Assembly (NCBI GenBank): GCA_964484125.1
Contig: CAZAEK010000013.1
Coordinates: 1-50,581, forward strand
Direction of reading: 5' to 3'
DNA length: 50,581 bases
Origin: DSSM01 sp964484125
GTDB lineage: Bacteria; Bacteroidota; Ignavibacteria; Tepidaquicellales; Tepidaquicellaceae
Shown here one piece after another: positions 33,709-42,339 of the stretch; position 1 is the stretch's first letter; each line of letters opens with the position of its first letter. A program made the position numbers and the translations under genes. A model generated the notes under the pieces. That model did no database searches, had not been told where the DNA came from, and saw only the letters and a list, made by a program, of their open reading frames with translations.

Positions 33709-34416
33709 ATGAAAAGAATTTTTTATTTAATAATAATAAGTTATATAATTTCAGTATCCGGTTGTCAGCTTGATTCGGTAAATGCACCAATTTATTCAGG
33801 TGAATTTGAAGTAAAAGGAGTTATAGAACAATGGAATCAGCCATACAATAATATTAAACTGACAACATACACTCCCTACTACCCTTTCAAATATGTAATT
33901 GCCACAGGAATTATAGAATCAGACGGCTTTTTCACAGTAAAAACATACTCGCCTCCTGTTGAACTGACAAATTTATTAGCTTTTCCGGAATATGGAGGAA
34001 ATTGTAATTCACAACTTACAACAAATACAGACAGCATAAGATATCTCGAAACATTTCTTGAAGTGTATGATAATACGGGAATATCAAAAGGAGTTGTAGT
34101 AAAGAGAAATTTCACTGAACAGATAGTAAACGGCTCATTCTTCAGTTACTATTGCTGGTTCAATAAAAAAGGCATTGCAAACGGAAGACAGGTATGCCAT
34201 AACGGACCCGATTCAACTGTTTACTCAATTTCAATTGACCAGAATGGTAAATGGGTATTACTCTCAGGGATTTACGAACTCGTAGGTACCGGCTCACAGT
34301 CATTTCTGACTACAACAAATGAACCGCAGGGGGCATTGTGGTATTTCGAGCCGTATGATTCGCCTGACAGGTTACATAAGAAATTATTCTTTTTAAAAGA
34401 TATAACTTTATTCTGA
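33709..34416 (+). CDS. Hypothetical lipoprotein
   Basis: 235 residues. N-terminus MKRIFYLIIISYIISVSGC is a lipoprotein signal with Cys19. The mature part is strand-rich with a repeated pattern of aromatic and polar residues (GEFEVKGVIEQWNQPYNNIKL in part) and four or more cysteines, which fits an all-beta, perhaps carboxypeptidase-regulatory-like, domain at ~25-110. I do not recognise a family. It lies eight bases after the 5'-nucleotidase gene and ends with TGA. Confidence 0.7.
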   Translation: MKRIFYLIIISYIISVSGCQLDSVNAPIYSGEFEVKGVIEQWNQPYNNIKLTTYTPYYPFKYVIATGIIESDGFFTVKTYSPPVELTNLLAFPEYGGNCNSQLTTNTDSIRYLETFLEVYDNTGISKGVVVKRNFTEQIVNGSFFSYYCWFNKKGIANGRQVCHNGPDSTVYSISIDQNGKWVLLSGIYELVGTGSQSFLTTTNEPQGALWYFEPYDSPDRLHKKLFFLKDITLF

Positions 34417-34469
34417 TTTATTTAAACCTTTTTCGGATATATTTTGTCAAAATCATAAAAAGACAAAAT

Positions 34470-35861
34470 ATGTCCGATTTAATTAAAAATATACATTTAT
34501 ACCGCAGAGCCGGTTTCGGGCTTAGTGTAGAAGATTTTAAAAAAGCTGAAACAAATACAAAAGATAGTATTCTGAAAAGTATTTTTAAAAATTCTTCAAA
34601 CCCAACTGAGTTAAAACCTGACCTTGAAACAAGCAAATTTACCCGGAAACCAAAAGACCTTTCAGCCGCTGAAAGAAAAGAATTTCAGAAGAAAGCCCGT
34701 GAAGACAATATTGCAATAAACATATTATGGCTGAATAAAATGGCAACATCAGAAGAGTTTCTTAATGAAAAAATGACTCTCTTCTGGCATAATCACTTTG
34801 CATGCAAATCAAAGCTACCAAAGTTAAACCTTCTTCAGAACAATCTTATAAGAAAATACGCACTCGGAAATTTCAGGGAATTTGTACATTCAATTTCAAA
34901 AGACGCTTCAATGCTTGCATTTCTGAATAACCTTCAGAATAAAAAAGATGCTCCGAACGAAAACTTTGCACGTGAGTTAATGGAGCTTTTTACAATCGGC
35001 AAGGGAAATTATACTGAAGATGATATAAAAAATGCCGCAAGAGCTTTTACCGGATGGAGTGTAGATGAAGATGGAGAGTTTATTCTTAGAAAAAGGCAGC
35101 ACGACAGCGGCACAAAAAAATTTTTCGGGAAAAGCGGTAACTTTGAAGGCGAAGATATAATAAACATATTACTTGATGACCGCAGGACATCTGAATTTAT
35201 TACAACAAAGATTCTGAAAGCATTCGTTAATCCTTACCCCGATAAAGATAAAATAAAAGAATATTCGAAATATTTCTACGAATCGGATTACAATATTAAA
35301 AACCTTATGACAAAAATATTTTCGGAATCATATTTTTATGAAACCGGAAACATCAACTCATTTATTAAATCTCCTGTAGAATTACTGGCAGGACTTATGA
35401 AATTTTTTAATATTACATTCAGCAGTAATAAATCCCCTCTTGCAGTTCAGAAAATTCTCGGGCAGATTCTTTTAAATCCTCCGAACGTAGCCGGATGGAA
35501 GGGCGGGAAAAACTGGATTGACAGCTCATCACTCCTTTTCAGAATGAACCTCGCTGAATATTTTTTCAAATCTTCTGATATTGAATTAAACTACAAAGAT
35601 GAACTTGAAGATAATGCTCAGATAAAAAGCATACTGAAACAGCTCGATGCAAACGTGAATTTAACAGAATTTAAAAATTATTTCAGCGGCTTTGAAAAAG
35701 AAAAGCAAGAAGAAAAAATCTGTTATTTCATACTCGGAACAATTCCGGATAATAAAAATTCTGAACTCGCAAAACAGTATTCAGATAATTCAAACAGCGA
35801 AAAATTCATAGAAAGTTTTGCGCTTAAATTAACCTCATTACCAGAATTTCAATTGTGTTAA
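34470..35861 (+). CDS. DUF1800 family protein
   Basis: 463 residues. It opens with the family hallmark HLYRRAGFGLSVEDF (~9-23); the central NFARELMELFTIGKGNYTEDDIKNAARAFTGWSVD (in outline, ~165-205) is the most conserved DUF1800 segment. KILGQILLNPPNVAGWKGGKNWIDS, close to the usual NPPNVAGWPGG, comes next. No signal peptide is seen. DUF1800 is nearly always paired with DUF1501, as here, one base upstream of it. Function unknown; pairs of this type are frequent in Bacteroidota, Planctomycetota and Acidobacteriota. Confidence 0.9.
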   Translation: MSDLIKNIHLYRRAGFGLSVEDFKKAETNTKDSILKSIFKNSSNPTELKPDLETSKFTRKPKDLSAAERKEFQKKAREDNIAINILWLNKMATSEEFLNEKMTLFWHNHFACKSKLPKLNLLQNNLIRKYALGNFREFVHSISKDASMLAFLNNLQNKKDAPNENFARELMELFTIGKGNYTEDDIKNAARAFTGWSVDEDGEFILRKRQHDSGTKKFFGKSGNFEGEDIINILLDDRRTSEFITTKILKAFVNPYPDKDKIKEYSKYFYESDYNIKNLMTKIFSESYFYETGNINSFIKSPVELLAGLMKFFNITFSSNKSPLAVQKILGQILLNPPNVAGWKGGKNWIDSSSLLFRMNLAEYFFKSSDIELNYKDELEDNAQIKSILKQLDANVNLTEFKNYFSGFEKEKQEEKICYFILGTIPDNKNSELAKQYSDNSNSEKFIESFALKLTSLPEFQLC

Positions 35862-35862
35862 A

Positions 35863-37074
35863 ATGAAAAACCTTTCACGCAGAGAATTTGTAAAAATATC
35901 ATCAATACTTTCGGCATCACTTTTTGTGCCTAAATTTATAAAATCCGCTAAGGCAGAGCAGTTTATAAATAAATATTCCGCAAACGGAAATATTCTAGTT
36001 GTGATTCAGCTCTCAGGCGGAAATGACGGACTTAATACTGTAATACCCTACTATAATGATATATACTACAAAAACCGTCCGGGCATTGCAATAGAAAAAT
36101 CAAAAGTCCTGAAACTGAATGACTATCTCGGTCTTAATCCGAATATGTCAGACCTGATTAAATTATATGACGAAGGATATCTGAAAATAATTAATAATGT
36201 CGGCTATCCCAATCCAGACCGCTCACACTTCCGTTCAATGGATATATGGCAATCAGCTTCCGATTCAAATGAATACATAAATACCGGATGGATAGGGAGA
36301 TACCTCGACTCAGGATGCAACGGTTGTGAATTCCCTCATAAAGCAATTGAAGTTGACGGAACTTTAAGTCTTGCAATGAAAGGTGAACATCAGAGCGGAC
36401 TTGCAATGCAGGATGCTAAAAGATTTGTATTCAATGCAAAAGACGGATTAATAGAAAAAATTTCAGAGTCAAATAAAAACATCAGTTCCGGAAATGAGAA
36501 CCACGATTACCTTTACAAGGTTTTAAACGATACATATTCATCTGTAAACGCAGTTGCGAAACATTATTCCAAAGCAACAACAAAAGGAAATTACCCTAAA
36601 AATGATTTCAGCAATAATCTGAAAAGCATAGCATCATTGATAAATTCAGGAATAGATACAAATGTTTACTATTTATCACTAAGCGGATTTGATACTCATA
36701 CAAATCAGATAAACACACAAAACAACCTCCTGAAAATATATTCCGAAGGGATTAAGGCATTCTGCGATGACCTTAAGTCAGGCGGAAAATTAAACAACGT
36801 AATGATAATAACATTTTCAGAATTCGGCAGACGTGTTTCAGAAAACGGCAGTAAAGGAACCGACCACGGAACTGCAAATAACGTTTTCTTAATCAGCGGT
36901 AAATTATCTGAACCCGGAGTTGACAATTCAAATCCTGACCTTCAGAAACTCGATGAAGGAGATTTGATATTTAAAACAGATTTCAGAAGTGTTTACGCAT
37001 CTATACTTGAAAAATGGCTGAATGCAGATTCCAAAGCAATACTCGGCAAGAAATTCCCCTTGATAAACATCTGA
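35863..37074 (+). CDS. DUF1501 family exported protein
   Basis: 403 residues with a twin-arginine-type signal, LSRREFVKISSILSASLFVPKF (in outline, residues 4-25), predicting folded export. Family motifs: LVVIQLSGGNDGLNTVIPYY (~44-63), HFRSMDIWQSA, LSGFDTHTNQ and TFSEFGRRVSENGSKGTDHG, in an arrangement like alkaline-phosphatase/sulfatase-fold proteins. Its start is one base after the DUF1800 stop, so the pair is certainly one unit. A palindromic repeat element lies nine bases after its TGA. Confidence 0.9.
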   Translation: MKNLSRREFVKISSILSASLFVPKFIKSAKAEQFINKYSANGNILVVIQLSGGNDGLNTVIPYYNDIYYKNRPGIAIEKSKVLKLNDYLGLNPNMSDLIKLYDEGYLKIINNVGYPNPDRSHFRSMDIWQSASDSNEYINTGWIGRYLDSGCNGCEFPHKAIEVDGTLSLAMKGEHQSGLAMQDAKRFVFNAKDGLIEKISESNKNISSGNENHDYLYKVLNDTYSSVNAVAKHYSKATTKGNYPKNDFSNNLKSIASLINSGIDTNVYYLSLSGFDTHTNQINTQNNLLKIYSEGIKAFCDDLKSGGKLNNVMIITFSEFGRRVSENGSKGTDHGTANNVFLISGKLSEPGVDNSNPDLQKLDEGDLIFKTDFRSVYASILEKWLNADSKAILGKKFPLINI

Positions 37075-37083
37075 AAATTCATT

Positions 37084-37110
37084 TGTCATTCCGTTGAAAA
37101 ACGGAATCCA
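37084..37110 (+). repeat. 27-nt palindromic REP-like element (intergenic copy)
   Basis: TGTC, stem ATTCCGTT (37088-37095), GAAA (GNRA) loop, AACGGAAT (37100-37107), then CCA; the similarity to the 8649 copy continues through TTTGTTA to 37117. All three inner stem pairs differ from the other copies yet still pair. It lies nine bases past the DUF1501 stop and could also serve as an mRNA 3'-end hairpin. A TTG within it at 37094 creates a false upstream start for the next gene. Confidence 0.75.
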
Positions 37111-37195
37111 TTTGTTATTTATATTTGCCTCCAATCACAATAGTTTTTTATATATTTTTATTTTAAACTATCTCACTTCCCAAAATAAACATAAT

Positions 37196-39160
37196 ATGAA
37201 AAAACTATCACTGCTTTTTTTATTTTTAATCGCTCTATCCGGCGAAAACTTTTCCCAAACAAACATATACTATTACTCCGATTCCCGCCCATATACACGC
37301 TGGTGGTGGTTTGCAGATATAATTGACAGAGAATCTGTTCAGGATAACCTCGTATGGCTTAAAGAAAACGGATTCGGCGGAGTCGAAATTGCATGGGTTT
37401 ATCCGCTTAACAGAATGAATAAAGACACAATCAATTATACTCCCCGTCAGGAATGGCTAAGCAGAGATTGGAGCGATATTGTCGCTTATGCAAAATTCGC
37501 CGCAGACTCACTCGGACTCGGATGTGATTTCACTTTCGGAACTCTCTGGCCCTTTGGTGACAGTAAAGTTCCTTTTGATGAAGCAACAATGAATCTGAAG
37601 GAAGAAAACTGGCGTCAGGAAATAACTGCATCATGGGAATATCCAAAGAAAGGTTATGTTATTGACCATCTCAACCGAAATGCATTTTACAATTACGCAG
37701 AACGAATCGGCAATGCACTTAAACCTGCATTAATTGGGAAAAAGTCCGCACTCTTTTGCGACTCGTGGGAAGTAGAAACAAGATATCTTGCTACACACGG
37801 GTTTGAAAAGAAATTCAAAGATAAATATGGCTATGAAATTTCGCAATTCATTGACAGTTTATATTCAACAAACGAACCATACTCAGGCGTAAGATACGAT
37901 TATATGAAACTGATTTCTGAAATGACAATAGAAGAATTTTATAAACCATTTACTGAAACCTGCAATAAACTCGGAGCGTTTTCAAGGGTTCAGGTATCAG
38001 GAGCTCCATGTGATTTAATCTCCGGATATGCAACAGCTGATGTCCCTGAAAGCGAAGCAATGCTGTTCGAGCCCTCATTCTCAACCATACCTGCATCATC
38101 GGCGGCATTAAGCGGAAAGAAAGTAATTACATCCGAAACATTCACATGCCTTTACGGCTGGCCAAGGATACGGCTTGCAGAAGAACAAACAGCAGACCTT
38201 AAACTCGTTGCAGATGCACTCTTTGCAAACGGAGTAAATCATATAATATGGCATGGCAAACCGTATAATAAAAAAGGAACTGACACAACAAAATTCTATG
38301 CATCAGTTCACGTTGGAAAAAGCGGTTCACTCGCAAAAGAAATTCCTGCATTCAACAAATATCTCGAAAAGGTTTCTGCAAAAATGAAAGAAGGAAAAAC
38401 ATTTTCCGACATTGCAGTTTATCTGCCAACTGAAGACGGATATATCAGAGGCGAACTCCCTGTAGAAAAGCAATTCATCTGGGCATGGGGAGAATATGAA
38501 CAGCGATATACATATTTTCCTGACGAATTAAAAGGATACAGACCTTTATGGATTAACTCAGAATTTCTTAAAAAAGCAAAATATGAAAACGGTATTCTAT
38601 CGGTTGGCGATGCGGAATTCAAAGCATTATATCTCAATACAGAATTTCTTGATATAGAAGCATTACAAAGCATAAGAACTCTTGCAAAATCTGGATTAAA
38701 AATAATTTTAAAACAAATTCCAAAAGAACCCGGTTTTAAAAAGAATAATCAGGAATATTTTAAACTTATAAGAGAACTCACATCGTTAAAAAATGTACAG
38801 TCGGAAATTTCAGATATAAATAAATTAGTTACAGGGAATATTGACTTTGACTATTGGTGCAGGGAAACGGAAAAAGGTCTTACAATATTTTTCGCAAATC
38901 CAAAATCGGAAGGTTTAAAATTTCCCATTGAATACGGGCAGTCATTAACAGATGAAAAACAAATACGCGAAGTAATAATAACATATAAAAACAAAAGCTA
39001 TCCCGTTACACTTGAATTCAGTCCATATCAATCATTATTAATTCATATTCCGGAAGACGGACAACCATATTTCGAAGATATAAGTTTTATACCTGAAACA
39101 CCTGTTTACATTCCCCGCATCAAAGAAGGCAAAGACCGCTGGGAAGTTGAGAAGAAATAA
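37196..39160 (+). CDS. GH106-like (alpha-L-rhamnosidase-type) glycoside hydrolase
   Basis: Start ATG 37196 gives the signal peptide MKKLSLLFLFLIALSGENFSQ; an upstream frame back to a TTG at 37094 lies in a repeat and would spoil the signal. About 654 residues. Near the N-terminus is RPYTRWWWFADIIDRESVQ (in outline) then ENGFGGVEIAWVYPL, the start of a TIM barrel typical of GH106 and relatives. FGTLWPFGDSKVP, then SALFCDSWEVE, and GVNHIIWHGKPYNKKG supply barrel strands with acidic residues. GH106 enzymes act on rhamnosides; the exact sugar here is inference. Unlike its neighbours it has no T9SS sorting domain, so it is likely periplasmic. Confidence 0.72.
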   Translation: MKKLSLLFLFLIALSGENFSQTNIYYYSDSRPYTRWWWFADIIDRESVQDNLVWLKENGFGGVEIAWVYPLNRMNKDTINYTPRQEWLSRDWSDIVAYAKFAADSLGLGCDFTFGTLWPFGDSKVPFDEATMNLKEENWRQEITASWEYPKKGYVIDHLNRNAFYNYAERIGNALKPALIGKKSALFCDSWEVETRYLATHGFEKKFKDKYGYEISQFIDSLYSTNEPYSGVRYDYMKLISEMTIEEFYKPFTETCNKLGAFSRVQVSGAPCDLISGYATADVPESEAMLFEPSFSTIPASSAALSGKKVITSETFTCLYGWPRIRLAEEQTADLKLVADALFANGVNHIIWHGKPYNKKGTDTTKFYASVHVGKSGSLAKEIPAFNKYLEKVSAKMKEGKTFSDIAVYLPTEDGYIRGELPVEKQFIWAWGEYEQRYTYFPDELKGYRPLWINSEFLKKAKYENGILSVGDAEFKALYLNTEFLDIEALQSIRTLAKSGLKIILKQIPKEPGFKKNNQEYFKLIRELTSLKNVQSEISDINKLVTGNIDFDYWCRETEKGLTIFFANPKSEGLKFPIEYGQSLTDEKQIREVIITYKNKSYPVTLEFSPYQSLLIHIPEDGQPYFEDISFIPETPVYIPRIKEGKDRWEVEKK

Positions 39161-39169
39161 AAGACAGAA

Positions 39170-40270
39170 TTATTTTAATCTATAGCTTGTATTTCTTCCG
39201 CCGGATTCTGTCCTGGTAAGTATGGATTTATTAATTAAATCATTTATATCCCTTAAAGCAGTATCAGTTGAGCATTTCATAATTTTAGCATATTTCCCTG
39301 TTGTTAAGTTGCCTTTGAAATCATCAAAAAGCAAATTTATAATTTTTAACTGCCTTTCATTCAGTTTTATTCCTGTATGAGCTGAAAGAAAGATATATTT
39401 CTTTATTATTTTTTCAATTGCTTTTTCAGACGAAAGCAAAGCTTTTTCAAGACACTTAAGAAACCATATCAGCCAATCAGTTATATCATAACTTCCCTTT
39501 TGTGTTGCTTCAAGTATATTGTAATAATCTTCGCGCTCAATATTTATCTGAGCAGACATACTATAATATCTCGAAGATATTCCATCAGCTCTTGTTAAAA
39601 GCATTTCTGAAATTGCTCTTGCAATTCTTCCGTTTCCGTCTTCAAAAGGGTGTATTGTAATAAACCAGAGATGAGCAATAGCGGCTTTAATAAAAAGGTC
39701 AAGCCCTTCTTTATAATTAAACCAGTTGAGAAATTCAGACATTTCATTTTCAATTCTATGCGATTCCGGAGCTTCGAAATGTACAGTCTCATTTCCCATC
39801 GGACCTGATACTACCTGCATTGGTCCTTTCTTATCATCGCGCCATTTACCTGTGTTTATTTTTCTCATTCCGCTTCTTCCGTATGGAAATAAAGCAATAT
39901 GCCAGGAAAAAAGTCTCTCCCTGGTTAATGGCTCTTCAAAATTTTTTGTCGCATCCAGCATCAATTCAACTATTCCATCAATATATCTATCTCTTTTTTT
40001 AATACCTGCAATTTTTATACCGAGTTTTTCGGCAACTGACGAACGGACTTTTTCAGGATTTAATATCTCACCTTCAATCTCATTTGTTTTTATAATTTCA
40101 TTGGACAGCGATTCGAGCGTAGCTTCGTCACGGAACTTAAACCCAAGAACTTCCATTTTACCAATTATTTTGCCTTGTAAATTCCTTACTTTTCCAAGCA
40201 ATTCAGTGATTTTCCTGTCTTCCCATTCAAAATTATGCCAGTTGGGATTTTGATGTATATACTTTTGCAT
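39170..40270 (-). CDS. Fic family protein with winged-helix C-terminus
   Basis: 366 residues. The Fic AMPylation motif HPFEDGNGRIAR is at 207-218, with catalytic His207. An N-terminal inhibitory motif (S/T)xxxE(G/N) is seen as TNEIEG (62-67), so this is class II, autoinhibited. The N-terminal ~100 residues match the Fic_N/DUF4172-type extension. A C-terminal winged helix (~310-366, NLTTGKYAKIMKCSTDTALRDI in part) suggests DNA binding. The promoter region carries palindromes fitting autoregulation (40279-40346). No antitoxin gene adjoins. Likely a regulator with adenylyltransferase activity, not a classic Fic toxin. Confidence 0.88.
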   Translation of the reverse strand: MQKYIHQNPNWHNFEWEDRKITELLGKVRNLQGKIIGKMEVLGFKFRDEATLESLSNEIIKTNEIEGEILNPEKVRSSVAEKLGIKIAGIKKRDRYIDGIVELMLDATKNFEEPLTRERLFSWHIALFPYGRSGMRKINTGKWRDDKKGPMQVVSGPMGNETVHFEAPESHRIENEMSEFLNWFNYKEGLDLFIKAAIAHLWFITIHPFEDGNGRIARAISEMLLTRADGISSRYYSMSAQINIEREDYYNILEATQKGSYDITDWLIWFLKCLEKALLSSEKAIEKIIKKYIFLSAHTGIKLNERQLKIINLLFDDFKGNLTTGKYAKIMKCSTDTALRDINDLINKSILTRTESGGRNTSYRLK

Positions 40271-40278
40271 AATATTCG

Positions 40279-40346
40279 CCGCATTATTTGCGGTAAATAT
40301 AGCATTTTTTTACCGCAAGTTCAATTTATTACCGCATAATTTGCGG
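40279..40346 (-). promoter_or_regulatory. Fic gene operator region with CCGCA-N5-TGCGG palindromes
   Basis: Two palindromes CCGCA-N5-TGCGG (40279-40293 and 40332-40346) with mirror-image flanks (ATTCGCCGCA on one, TGCGGCGAAT on the other) face each other. TTGCGGTAAA (40288-40297) and TTTACCGCAA (40309-40318) form a further perfect 10-bp inverted repeat. The first begins eight bases from the Fic ATG and would cover the ribosome-binding site. The likely binder is the winged-helix end of the Fic protein. Confidence 0.65.
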
Positions 40347-40375
40347 CGAATAAGTAAATTAATCACCGCGAATAA

Positions 40376-42226
40376 CTACTTCAAAAGAATCATTCTTTTG
40401 ACAAGAGAAATATTATTAATGCGGAGACGATAGAAATAGACTCCGGAAGGTATATTTTCACCATTAAAAGGAATTGAATAATTTCCCTGCGGTTGATAGT
40501 TATTAATCAACACTGCAATTTCTTCTCCCAGAATATTAAATACCCTTAAATCAACATTACCCGGTTTTGAAATTTTGTATGGTATCGTAGTAACAGGATT
40601 AAACGGATTAGGATAATTTTGCCCTAGTTCGTAATTATCAACCGCTGAAATTTCTTCATTGACTTCCGTTGTAGAACCCGTACCTTCAACTAAAGTAATC
40701 CACTGATTCACCTGCGAAGGGAACCAATATTCAACTCTGCCGCAGAGCCATTTAACCTGAATATATTTTATTGAAGTATGCAAACCCAGTCCGAAATGAA
40801 TCGGGTGCATATTCATACTCTCATCTGCTGAAGAACATTCAACCTGTTTAACTCCTGACCATGTATTATCGTGAAATCTAAGTCTGACCTGAGCTCCCGG
40901 AGCAGTTCTGTTACACGTAATACTATCACCAACTAACTTAATTATAATCCATTTATTATTTGCAGAAATTGAGTCCAATTCATTCCTCCAAAGATATCTA
41001 CCGGCATAATTGGTAGAAATATTATCATACATTAAATCCAAATCACCATCTCTATCATAATCACCTGCAGCCCAGCCCTGCAAATAATTCAGATCTGAAC
41101 CCGGATTAAAACCCAAAGCCCATGTTTTCAGAGTAAATTGCCCGGGGTTTGTAGCACCTTCATTATGATAAAGTAAAGCAATTTGATTATTATACCATTT
41201 ATTAAAGAATAAATCCAGATAACCGTCATTATCATAATCCAGCCATAAAGAATTATGATATTCCCCCTGAGATGTATATAACCCGGAAGAAGCTGTTACG
41301 TTTGTAAAAGTACCATTACCATTATTTTTGTATAGATTAGCAACACCGTGAATATTACAAACCGCTAAGTCAAATAATCCATCGTTATTAAAATCTCCCC
41401 ATGATGCACCGCTGGCTAGACCGCCATACTGACTATAATTATCAATAGCGACACCGGCAGAATCAGCAAAGTCCCAGAATAGTCCGTTACCGAGATTTCT
41501 CCATAAAACATTTGCAAAATTTTCTGAAGTAGAAATACCGTAAACCGGATTAAACATATCCATATCCCCGTCGTTGTCATAATCACATGCAACAGTACCG
41601 CGTATTACTTTTCTGTAAATACTCCAGGTCATTTGTGGTATATAAGTATTAGTAACATCCTCATATACTCCACCTGGATTCATTTTAAACAATCTGCTCC
41701 AGTAAATAGCGTATGTAGGAGGCCAGTTTCCCACTACGCCGAGAAATATCTCAAGTTTTCCATCCTCATCCATATCCCAGAATGTCGGCTGCCCGAGATT
41801 AGTATTAAGCGACACAGCGTTAAATAAAGTATCAGCGACAAACATCAGATTAGTATCAGTAGAAATATTTTTCAGATACCAGCATTTTTTCCCGTAGTAG
41901 TGAGCAATAACGATATCAATATCTCCGTCATTATCCGCATCGCCTAAAGATGCCCTTGATTCACCGGAAGGGATAAAACCTAATCCAATAGCAGATGAAG
42001 TTTGCAATTGAAAAGTACCATTACCTTTATTCATATAAACAATTTTAGGACCAATAAAAATATCCTGATAACCATCATTATTAAAATCCACAAAATGCAA
42101 ACTTGCAACGCCAGGAACCTGAGCCGGGTTAACCCCAAGAGCTGAAAGTGTAACATTGACAAAATAAGAATACCCGGAAACGGTAAAAGAGAAAATGATT
42201 AAAAGAGATATAAATATTTTTTTCAT
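40376..42226 (-). CDS. T9SS-sorted CRTAC1-type FG-GAP/UnbV repeat protein
   Basis: 616-residue secreted protein with a signal peptide (~1-20). Seven or so FG-GAP/VCBS propeller repeats carry calcium-binding acidic loops: DFNNDGYQD, DADNDGDID, DYDNDGDMD, DFNNDGLFD, DYDNDGYLD and DYDRDGDLD. An ASPIC/UnbV domain follows (~430-510, GAQVRLRF to IKYIQVKWLCGRVEYWF), then a T9SS sorting domain from NYPNPFNP (~538) to RMILLK. Propeller proteins of this kind are surface or extracellular; possible adhesion role is inference. ATG start, divergent from the helical protein at 42340. Confidence 0.87.
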   Translation of the reverse strand: MKKIFISLLIIFSFTVSGYSYFVNVTLSALGVNPAQVPGVASLHFVDFNNDGYQDIFIGPKIVYMNKGNGTFQLQTSSAIGLGFIPSGESRASLGDADNDGDIDIVIAHYYGKKCWYLKNISTDTNLMFVADTLFNAVSLNTNLGQPTFWDMDEDGKLEIFLGVVGNWPPTYAIYWSRLFKMNPGGVYEDVTNTYIPQMTWSIYRKVIRGTVACDYDNDGDMDMFNPVYGISTSENFANVLWRNLGNGLFWDFADSAGVAIDNYSQYGGLASGASWGDFNNDGLFDLAVCNIHGVANLYKNNGNGTFTNVTASSGLYTSQGEYHNSLWLDYDNDGYLDLFFNKWYNNQIALLYHNEGATNPGQFTLKTWALGFNPGSDLNYLQGWAAGDYDRDGDLDLMYDNISTNYAGRYLWRNELDSISANNKWIIIKLVGDSITCNRTAPGAQVRLRFHDNTWSGVKQVECSSADESMNMHPIHFGLGLHTSIKYIQVKWLCGRVEYWFPSQVNQWITLVEGTGSTTEVNEEISAVDNYELGQNYPNPFNPVTTIPYKISKPGNVDLRVFNILGEEIAVLINNYQPQGNYSIPFNGENIPSGVYFYRLRINNISLVKRMILLK

Positions 42227-42339
42227 AGTAAAATATATTAATTACAAATTTACAAAGTATATAAAAGAAAATAAAAACAAGAATTTTTTTAAATGTAGAA
42301 ATTTCTTATATTCAATTATAAAGAACTATACTTATAAAT

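Noticed and set aside
37094..37195. Upstream TTG start for the GH106-like gene
   Set aside because: It lies in the palindromic repeat and would put 34 residues before a clean signal peptide.
39726..40253. Long plus-strand ORF opposite the Fic gene
   Set aside because: It is a shadow of the Fic gene on the other strand, which has clear motifs.
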